Source: Candidatus Tagabacteria bacterium CG09_land_8_20_14_0_10_41_14 (GTDB lineage Bacteria > Patescibacteriota > Minisyncoccia > JAHISW01 > Tagabacteraceae). From it: a stretch of DNA of 10,234 nucleotides. A program made the translations under genes and the position numbers. The notes beneath the pieces are model-generated. The model did no database searches, was not told the DNA's origin, and was given only the letters and a program-made list of their open reading frames with translations. Shown here one piece after another: positions 5,260-10,234 of this stretch. The stretch is taken from NCBI GenBank assembly GCA_002774055.1, contig PEZL01000003.1:1-10234 (forward strand), given 5' to 3'. The stretch's first letter is position 1. Every line of letters starts with the position of its first letter.

Positions 5260-7599
5260 ATGAAGTTTTTCGCTGATTTTCATCTGCATTCGAAATACTC
5301 CCGAGCCACTTCCCGGAACATGGATTTGGAGAACCTGGATAAATGGGCGAAGATTAAAGGAATTAAAGTTTTAGGCACGGGCGACTTCACTCATCCCGAA
5401 TGGTTTAATAATTTAAGAGAAAAACTCGAGCCGGCAGAAACCGGCCTTTTTAAATTAAAGAAGACGGAGGACCAAACCCGTTTTCTTTTGACAAGCGAAA
5501 TTAGCTGTATTTATTCGAAAAAAAACAGGGTCAGAAAGATTCATATTATAATCTTTGCTCCTTCCTTCGAAACAGCGGAGAAAATCAACGCTCAGCTCGG
5601 CTGGGTAGGTAATTTGAAATCTGACGGCAGACCCATTTTGGGGCTAGATGCAAAGGAGTTGGCGAAAATCGCCTTAAGCGCTTCGCCTGATTGTTTAGTT
5701 GTGCCGGCTCATATCTGGACTCCCTGGTTTTCCATTTTCGGTTCCAAATCGGGCTTCGATTCAATCGAAGAATGTTTTGAAGAATATTCCAAATACATTT
5801 TTGCCGGAGAAACCGGCCTTTCTTGTTATGACACCAAAACTGAAGTACTTACTGAAAATGGATGGAGAAAGTTTTCCCAAGTCACCCAAAAAGATAAAAT
5901 TTGCACTCTTAATTCCGGTACCGAAGAAATTGAATATCAAAATTCACAAAAAATCTATCGATCAAAATACCAAGGGAAGATGTATCAATTAAAAACAAAA
6001 AGGGCCGATTTACTTGTTACTCCAAACCATAATCTATTATATGCTCCAGCTGATTTTCATACGCGGAGACCTTATAAATTGAAAGAGGCCCACGACTTAT
6101 TCGGAAAATCAAAGATATTACGAAAAGATGGTATATGGAGAGGAGAAACGCCGCAGTATTTTACGTTACCCGAAGTAAAGATACGACATGGAAGCAGATT
6201 TTATTCCGGTCTTAGAACTAAAATAGCAAAAAAGCTTCCCATAGAACCTTGGCTCAAGTTTTTTGGCTTCTGGGTTGCCGAAGGGTGGACTACGGAAGGC
6301 GGGAATGGGGATTATGCCATTTGCGTCTGTAACCAGAATTATAAGTTGATGACCGAGATGAAGCACATTCTTGAAAGTTTTGGATACACGGTATTCTGGG
6401 ATAAAAAAGTGACGAACACGATTCGGGTAAGAAATTATCAGCTTTTTCACTACTTGCAGCAATTCGGAAAAGCTTCCGATAAATATATCCCTGCGGGAGT
6501 AAAGAGCTTATCAAAAGAGCTCCTCGGGATATTTTTTGAGTATTACATTAAGGGCGACGGACACGTGTATGGACGTAGCGGGAAAGGGTTGTCGGCTACT
6601 ACAATATCTGTACGTTTGCGAGATGATCTTCAAGAGATTGCCCTCAAAATAGGAATTTCCGCATACTACAAACTGCACAATAAGAAGGGCACAGTATTTT
6701 CGTCTCCATCTCAAAAAAAAGAGTATAGGCAAAGTGCAGATTCTTGGAATATTTATTTTATACGGCGAAACCGGCACGCCATCATTCCGTCTGAGATGAA
6801 AAAATACGGACGCAAAGAAGAGTGGGTTGACTATAATGGGATGGTTTACTGTGTTTCAGTGCCAAATCGTGTTGTATATATTCGGAGAAATGGAATTCCA
6901 CTTTGGTGCGGGAATTCCGACCCGCCGATGAACTGGCGTCTGTCGTCTTTGGATAAAATAACTTTAATTAGCAACTCAGACGCTCACAGCCCCCAAAAGA
7001 TTGGTCGGGAAGCAAATGTTTTTGATACGGAAATCAGCTATCCTGAAATTATCGAGGCGATAAAATCAAAAAACCCCCAGAAGTTCTTATACACGATTGA
7101 GTTTTTCCCCGAAGAGGGGAAGTATCACTTCGATGGCCACAGGTTATGCGGGGTTAAATTGTCGCCGCAGGAAACGAAGAAATATAACGGGATTTGTCCG
7201 GTTTGCGGCAAGCCTTTAACCGTCGGAGTTTTAAACCGGGTCGAGGAATTAGCGGACCGGGAAGAAAATTTTAAACCCGCGGGCGCGATACCGTTTAAAA
7301 ATTTGGTTCCTTTGGGAGAAATTATCGCCGATGCCATAGGCCAGACGCCCGGCACCAAAGAAGTTGACAAGCAATATTATAATTTAATCGAAAAATTCGG
7401 TTCAGAGTTCAACATCCTTATTGACGTCCCAAAAGAAGAATTAAAAAATGCAACGCTCTCGCAAATTGCCGAGGCAGTAGTCAGAGTGAGGGAGGGCAAG
7501 GTTTTTAAAGAGCCGGGATACGACGGCGTTTACGGGAAAATAAAAATTTTCGCCGGGGAAGAAGAAAAAAAACCGTTGAAACAAACAACTTTATTTTGA
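5260..7599 (+). CDS. endoQ: Endonuclease Q (EndoQ), PHP-domain DNA repair nuclease, interrupted by an intein
   Basis: EndoQ nicks DNA 5' of deaminated bases (uracil, hypoxanthine) and abasic sites. The PHP metal site is visible: DFHLHS with H8 and H10, GDFTHPEW (D42, H45), SEIS (E80), IHIIIFAP (H95), VPAHIWTPW (H151) and SNSDAH (D574, H576). A zinc-type cluster follows with H627, C630, C646 and C649. An intein spans residues 189-552; joining the exteins gives GETGLS-SDPPMNWRLSS, the conserved EndoQ sequence, and a 415-residue mature enzyme of normal size. The last five residues, QTTLF, fit the bacterial beta-clamp binding consensus. I start at the ATG at 5260, which begins the family-conserved MKFFADFHLH; an in-frame ATG at 5215 would overlap mgtC and add a basic non-family tail. 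It is the last gene of the operon, and its stop lies inside a tandem repeat. Confidence 0.92.
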   Translation: MKFFADFHLHSKYSRATSRNMDLENLDKWAKIKGIKVLGTGDFTHPEWFNNLREKLEPAETGLFKLKKTEDQTRFLLTSEISCIYSKKNRVRKIHIIIFAPSFETAEKINAQLGWVGNLKSDGRPILGLDAKELAKIALSASPDCLVVPAHIWTPWFSIFGSKSGFDSIEECFEEYSKYIFAGETGLSCYDTKTEVLTENGWRKFSQVTQKDKICTLNSGTEEIEYQNSQKIYRSKYQGKMYQLKTKRADLLVTPNHNLLYAPADFHTRRPYKLKEAHDLFGKSKILRKDGIWRGETPQYFTLPEVKIRHGSRFYSGLRTKIAKKLPIEPWLKFFGFWVAEGWTTEGGNGDYAICVCNQNYKLMTEMKHILESFGYTVFWDKKVTNTIRVRNYQLFHYLQQFGKASDKYIPAGVKSLSKELLGIFFEYYIKGDGHVYGRSGKGLSATTISVRLRDDLQEIALKIGISAYYKLHNKKGTVFSSPSQKKEYRQSADSWNIYFIRRNRHAIIPSEMKKYGRKEEWVDYNGMVYCVSVPNRVVYIRRNGIPLWCGNSDPPMNWRLSSLDKITLISNSDAHSPQKIGREANVFDTEISYPEIIEAIKSKNPQKFLYTIEFFPEEGKYHFDGHRLCGVKLSPQETKKYNGICPVCGKPLTVGVLNRVEELADREENFKPAGAIPFKNLVPLGEIIADAIGQTPGTKEVDKQYYNLIEKFGSEFNILIDVPKEELKNATLSQIAEAVVRVREGKVFKEPGYDGVYGKIKIFAGEEEKKPLKQTTLF
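5824..6915 (+). mobile_element. In-frame LAGLIDADG intein in EndoQ (364 residues)
   Basis: The intein starts at C189 (CYDTKTEVLTENGWRKF, splicing block A) and ends at N552 (GIPLWCGN), followed by Ser+1. Block B is LLVTPNHNLLYA with the TxxH motif. The C-terminal splicing block is GMVYCVSVPNRVVYIRRNG. Two dodecapeptide homing-endonuclease motifs are present: WLKFFGFWVAEG and ELLGIFFEYYIKGDG, both keeping an acidic catalytic residue. The penultimate residue is Gly instead of the usual His, a variant known in functional inteins. The intein is in frame without stop codons, so splicing and homing activity are plausible. Boundaries are set by restoring the conserved extein and are likely exact. Confidence 0.93.
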
Positions 7600-7668
7600 G
7601 CGCAGCGAGAAACTTTATTTTAAGCAAAGCGAGAAACAAGGTTCTTCTTGCGAAGCAACAAGGTTCTT
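7587..7668 (+). repeat. Degenerate 22-24 bp tandem repeat array after endoQ
   Basis: Two adjacent 24-nt units (7587-7610 and 7611-7634) share AACTTTATTTT and AGCGAGA and are 21/24 identical. They are followed by AACAAGGTTCTT at 7635-7646 and again at 7657-7668 (22-nt period) around TTGC-GAA-GCAA. The first unit contains the endoQ stop codon and encodes the TLF of its C-terminal motif. The GAGCG/AGCGAG words also occur in the elp3 insertion. Confidence 0.7.
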
Positions 7669-7684
7669 ATTTTAACCCCTTTTC

Positions 7685-7713
7685 TTGACTTGATAAAATA
7701 GATGTGGTATTAA
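7685..7713 (+). promoter_or_regulatory. Sigma70-type promoter of the CxxC zinc protein gene
   Basis: TTGACT (7685-7690) and TATTAA (7708-7713) are 17 nt apart, 5 of 6 and 4 of 6 to consensus. The start would be near 7720, leaving an A/T-rich leader of about 40 nt before the ATG at 7761. This is the clearest protein-gene promoter in the window. Confidence 0.6.
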
Positions 7714-7760
7714 TTAGAACAGTTTTAAAGGTCGTTTTTTATTCGTAAAATTCGAAATCT

Positions 7761-7949
7761 ATGGCATTCCAAAAATTTGAAGGAGGCTCAAAAAAGGATT
7801 TTTCTCCCAGGCCTATGATAAAAGGGAACTGGAAATGTTCCGGCTGTAACGTGGAGATAACCGAACTTCCTTTTGAACCAGCTGCTGACAGACCGATTTA
7901 CTGCAGAGAGTGCTGGTCGAAGAAAAGAGCCGAAAAACTCGAAAAGTAA
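7761..7949 (+). CDS. Small CxxC-CxxC zinc-binding domain protein
   Basis: A 62-residue protein with one treble-clef-like zinc unit: C26-x2-C29, the ELPFEPAADRPIYC spacer, then C48-x2-C51. It matches the CxxC-x17-CxxC type domain proteins common in CPR and other environmental bacteria, here with 18 residues between the cysteine pairs. Family members often follow the pattern PF.P....P.YC, as here. The function is unknown; short basic ends suggest nucleic acid or ribosome contact, which is only a guess. It has its own promoter and a strong terminator shared with the convergent rtcA, so it is monocistronic. GGAGG at about 7782 is inside the gene and too far from any other ATG to be its ribosome site. 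Confidence 0.8.
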   Translation: MAFQKFEGGSKKDFSPRPMIKGNWKCSGCNVEITELPFEPAADRPIYCRECWSKKRAEKLEK

Positions 7950-7956
7950 AAAAGAG

Positions 7957-7982
7957 CCCCGCCAGAACATGTTCTGGCGGGG
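7957..7982. terminator. Bidirectional terminator between the zinc protein gene and rtcA
   Basis: CCCCGCCAGAACA and TGTTCTGGCGGGG form a 26-nt perfect palindrome. On the minus strand it follows the rtcA stop by a few bases and runs into GCTCTTTTTT, a good terminator. On the plus strand only TTT follows, so it should be weaker there. Confidence 0.8.
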
Positions 7983-7988
7983 TTTCAG

Positions 7989-9077
7989 TTACGCCTTGGA
8001 TATCCAGCTAATCGTATTTTCTTTTATTGTAAATTTTCCATCCATGAATTTTTCGATTACCCAAATGTTAGTTTTTGCATGTTTTGTAATTTCAGAAACA
8101 GACACAGAACTTTTAGCAGAGAATAAAGCCATATAGGGTAAAATTTGGTCGGCTAGATGTTTGTCTAAACAAGCATCGGATTTAGCTATTTTTAACAATT
8201 CCGAAGCCGCCTCTTTGCCGACGTCTTCCGCCCTTTTTCCCAATTTTCCCAAATTATCAGTTCCGATTACGGTATTTTCGAATTCGGAAATTAAACAAAT
8301 ATGGCTTCCGGGAGATTCCGTTTCACAATACTCTATTCTTTCTTCAAGCGGCAATTTTAATTTTCCCAAAACTTCTCTGACTCCGGCTATCTGCCTTTCG
8401 GCGACTTTTTTTTCTTTTAATGCATCAGAGGCGCCGGAAAAGGCAGTGATTTTTTTAAACCCGCCTCTTTCGGTTAAGTTAATAAATTTAGGCCTCGAAG
8501 GAAAAACTAAAACTTCCACCTTTGCCCCGCCCGCGGGATAATATCCTCTTTTCATAATTTTGATTTCCATCTTCACTCCCATTTTTTCCAATATTTTTAA
8601 AAAAACATATTGCAGATAATCCATCGTCGGCGAGAAAAAAGTATCAGTTGCCCCGCCCTCAAAAGTTATTTTTACAGGGTTGGAAGCTTGCCCTGAGTTT
8701 TTCGAATGGGCAAACAAAGAAGGGGGGATCAGGGTTTGTAAAAGCAAAGTAATGCTTCCTGCGGTTTCAATTTTTATTTCAAGAGAAATTTTTCTTTCCA
8801 GAGAAATTTTTCTTTCAAGAGAATGCGGGCCTTCTTTGATATCGCCGGGCGAAAATTCAATTTCGCTTGAACCCAATTTATCGCCCTCCAACTTCCCGTT
8901 GCAAAGTCGGGCAAGAGCCTGAATCCCCAGAAGATGCTGCATAGCCAGGCCCTGTCTTTCTCTTCCTTTCCTGATATTAAAAATCCGGCAAGGCTTTTGA
9001 GTGATTGCCGATAAAGATACAGCCGTCCTCAGTATTTGTCCGCCTCCTTCTAAATATGAACCGTCAATTTCAATCAT
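7989..9077 (-). CDS. rtcA: RNA 3'-terminal phosphate cyclase
   Basis: RtcA uses ATP to convert RNA 3'-phosphates to 2',3'-cyclic phosphates through a covalent His-AMP intermediate. The 362-residue product has the N-terminal signature IDGSYLEGGGQILRTAVSLS (4-23), RQGLAMQHL (41-49), ETAGSITLLLQTLIPP (104-119), GYYPAGGAKVEV (178-189), and the catalytic DKHLADQILPYMALF with H307. It is about 20 residues longer than typical family members, and about 12 of these are an internal SLERKI tandem expansion at 87-102. The start is fixed by the conserved N-terminus. It is divergent from the kinase gene at 9216 and convergent with the zinc protein gene. No rtcB ligase or rtcR regulator is visible here. RtcA may serve RNA repair or end protection. 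Confidence 0.95.
   Translation of the reverse strand: MIEIDGSYLEGGGQILRTAVSLSAITQKPCRIFNIRKGRERQGLAMQHLLGIQALARLCNGKLEGDKLGSSEIEFSPGDIKEGPHSLERKISLERKISLEIKIETAGSITLLLQTLIPPSLFAHSKNSGQASNPVKITFEGGATDTFFSPTMDYLQYVFLKILEKMGVKMEIKIMKRGYYPAGGAKVEVLVFPSRPKFINLTERGGFKKITAFSGASDALKEKKVAERQIAGVREVLGKLKLPLEERIEYCETESPGSHICLISEFENTVIGTDNLGKLGKRAEDVGKEAASELLKIAKSDACLDKHLADQILPYMALFSAKSSVSVSEITKHAKTNIWVIEKFMDGKFTIKENTISWISKA
8771..8824 (-). repeat. Three tandem 18-bp units inside rtcA
   Basis: Units 8771-8788, 8789-8806 and 8807-8824 follow TTTTT(A/C)TTTC(A/C)AGAGAA(A/T) on the plus strand and differ at only a few positions. In the protein they give SLERKI-SLERKI-SLEIKI, before the conserved ETAGS. The usual family spacing needs only one copy, so two extra units have been added in frame, most simply by replication slippage. 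Confidence 0.85.
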
Positions 9078-9090
9078 GGTACTTTATTTT

Positions 9091-9119
9091 ATTATTGCGG
9101 AATTTTTCAATTCTCGCAA
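9091..9119 (-). promoter_or_regulatory. Possible rtcA promoter
   Basis: On the minus strand TTGCGA (9119-9114) is followed after 17 nt by AATAAT (9096-9091). The start would be about 9084, a few bases before the ATG at 9077, so the leader would be very short. Confidence 0.35.
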
Positions 9120-9122
9120 TAA
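9092..9122. repeat. Inverted repeat in the rtcA-kinase intergenic region
   Basis: TTATTGCGGAATT (9092-9104) and AATTCTCGCAATAA (9109-9122) are complementary except for one extra base. The repeat covers the whole putative rtcA -35/-10 region, so it could be an operator for a dimeric regulator. Confidence 0.5.
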
Positions 9123-9174
9123 ATAAGAGGAACTCACCTAAGCAAAAGCGAAGGCGAGCAGGGACATTTGATTT

Positions 9175-9203
9175 TTTACAGAATTAATACAAAATGATAA
9201 GTT
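9175..9203 (+). promoter_or_regulatory. Possible promoter of the kinase gene
   Basis: TTTACA (9175-9180), 17 nt, then TAAGTT (9198-9203). The start would lie near 9210. AGAAAG directly before the ATG at 9216 is at best a weak ribosome site. Confidence 0.3.
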
Positions 9204-9215
9204 TTAATTAGAAAG

Positions 9216-10187
9216 ATGAATAAAGATATCGAACTAATTTCTCAACTAAATAAAGACTGGCAGCCGGGGGAAATAAAAGTAAAAAGAGCCGGCGGCCAGA
9301 CAAACAGAAATTATATTGTTCAATACAAGAATAAAAAGTTTTTTGTCCGGCTTCCATGGGGGAGAGCCGACATTGTCGACAGAAAAGCGGAGGCCCGAAA
9401 TGTTCTGGCATTAGCAGGGTGCAATAAATTAAAAAATATATTGCCGAAGTTTTATCTTTACGTTTTTGACGGAAAAAATATTTTATGTCCGAAAGAAAGG
9501 GCCGATTTTCCAAACGGCACCATGATAACGGAATACATCGAGGGCAGGGACATAAACGGTGAAGATATTGAAAGACCCGAAATTCAGACGGCATTGATAA
9601 AAACTCTTCATACTTTCCATTCAAGCGGAGTCAGGTTTTTCAATTCTTATGATGTTTTTCGGGACGAAATTCTGAAATATGGGAAAAAAGCCAAGAAATA
9701 TCCGATCGGAAAGCTTGTAAAAAAAGACGAAATCAAAAAAATAGAAAAAATCGGGAGAGAGGCCAAAAGACAGCTCGTCCTTGGCGGGAAAATTTCAACC
9801 CACAACGATCTGATTTTCGAAAACTTAAGACTAGGAGAAAACGGAAAGGTTTATCTTTTGGATTTTGAATACGCTGGTTTTAATATCAGAAATGGTCTTT
9901 ATTATGATTTAGGAATTATTTTAGGCGGAAATCTTTTTCAAAAGAATCCGATAAAAATCAAAACTTTTGAAGAACTTTTGAAAAAAGCAGGAAAAATTTA
10001 TGAAAAGAAATTAGATAAAAAGAAAATATATTTCGGAGCTTTAATTAATATTTTAGTTATGTTCTGGTGGGGGTTGGTTAAATATTTCAGTTCAAAAACC
10101 CAAGCAGAAAAGAAATATTTTAAAGATTATGTATTAAAAAGGGCTAAAGGAATTGATGAACTTTTTGAAGTTGCCAACAGAAAATAA
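9216..10187 (+). CDS. Choline/ethanolamine kinase-like phosphotransferase (APH fold)
   Basis: The 323-residue protein has the aminoglycoside phosphotransferase/choline kinase fold. It shows the nucleotide loop RAGGQTNRNYIV (24-35), KKFFVRLPW (40-48), TEYIEGRDI (105-113), the Brenner motif HNDLIFENL (H196, D198, N203), and the metal-binding LLDFEYAGFN (214-223, D216 and E218). DFEYAG.N is characteristic of choline/ethanolamine kinases and LicA-type proteins, rather than antibiotic kinases. The likely role is phosphorylation of a small alcohol or amino alcohol for surface decoration or salvage. Thiamine or another small-molecule kinase activity cannot be excluded. The C-terminus ILVMFWWGLVKYF is aromatic, as in that family. 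The gene is monocistronic, between a weak promoter and a terminator, and divergent from rtcA. Confidence 0.82.
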   Translation: MNKDIELISQLNKDWQPGEIKVKRAGGQTNRNYIVQYKNKKFFVRLPWGRADIVDRKAEARNVLALAGCNKLKNILPKFYLYVFDGKNILCPKERADFPNGTMITEYIEGRDINGEDIERPEIQTALIKTLHTFHSSGVRFFNSYDVFRDEILKYGKKAKKYPIGKLVKKDEIKKIEKIGREAKRQLVLGGKISTHNDLIFENLRLGENGKVYLLDFEYAGFNIRNGLYYDLGIILGGNLFQKNPIKIKTFEELLKKAGKIYEKKLDKKKIYFGALINILVMFWWGLVKYFSSKTQAEKKYFKDYVLKRAKGIDELFEVANRK

Positions 10188-10188
10188 T

Positions 10189-10232
10189 AAAGCGCTCCGC
10201 GATATTAGAAGAGATAATACGGAGCGCTTTTC
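10189..10232 (+). terminator. Intrinsic terminator of the kinase gene
   Basis: AAAGCGCTCCG (10189-10199) pairs with CGGAGCGCTTT (10220-10230). The stem continues past a small bulge with TATTA/TAATA around a GAAGAGA loop. It lies 2 nt after the stop codon and ends in a short T run. The hairpin is nearly symmetric and could also stop transcription entering from the right. Confidence 0.8.
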
Positions 10233-10234
10233 TT

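Noticed and set aside
7989..9077. Plus-strand reading frames over rtcA, and similar opposite-strand frames over elp3, endoQ and the kinase gene
   Set aside because: They show no domain-like sequence and lie wholly opposite well-supported genes, as expected of antisense shadows.
9216..10187. Aminoglycoside resistance gene
   Set aside because: The DFEYAGFN motif and overall layout fit choline-kinase/LicA-type kinases, and there is no mobile-element context.
1..10234. CRISPR array, phage or defence island, transposase
   Set aside because: No regularly spaced direct repeats with unique spacers and no integrase, transposase or phage structural gene were seen; the only mobile unit supported is the intein.

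Overview
The window looks like chromosome from a small-genome, AT-rich bacterium, most likely Patescibacteria (Candidate Phyla Radiation). Three things point to bacteria rather than archaea. There are hairpin-plus-T-run terminators. There are -35/-10 promoter pairs with 17-nt spacers. The EndoQ homologue ends in a bacterial sliding-clamp type peptide (QTTLF). Elp3, DUF763, EndoQ, RtcA and a free-standing EF-Tu domain 2-like protein are shared between archaea and CPR bacteria, so the lineage call is an inference. The tRNA has no encoded CCA. Shine-Dalgarno sequences are weak or absent, and several -10-like hexamers sit only 6-14 nt before a start codon, suggesting leaderless mRNAs.

Layout. 1-30: terminator of an upstream gene. 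69-1190: DUF763 protein. 1177-2814 (minus): Elp3 tRNA wobble-uridine radical SAM enzyme, tail-to-tail with DUF763. 2813-3532 (plus): Trm9/ALKBH8-like SAM methyltransferase, head-to-head with Elp3 with both start codons inside one CATG. Together these two could build a cm5U to mcm5U wobble pathway. 3518-3742: an intact tRNA-Arg(CCG) inside what looks like a second, disrupted tRNA-Arg-like gene. 3744-3942: a probable structured non-coding RNA with its own promoter and intrinsic terminator. 3971-7599: a four-gene operon of a SLOG/TIGR00725 nucleotide-binding protein, an EF-Tu domain 2-like small protein, a short MgtC-like membrane protein, and endonuclease Q carrying a 364-residue LAGLIDADG intein in its conserved catalytic region. 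7587-7668: degenerate tandem repeats. 7761-7949: small CxxC zinc protein. 7989-9077 (minus): RtcA RNA 3'-phosphate cyclase with an 18-bp in-frame tandem expansion. 9216-10187: choline-kinase/aminoglycoside-phosphotransferase fold kinase, closed by a terminator.

RNA processing and repair dominate: tRNA wobble modification, RNA 3'-end cyclisation, deaminated-base DNA repair, a tRNA and a candidate ncRNA. I see no CRISPR array, transposase, phage gene or recognisable defence system. The most unusual items are the nested tRNA arrangement, the unclassified ncRNA, the EndoQ intein, and short palindromic repeats that appear to have entered the elp3 reading frame.
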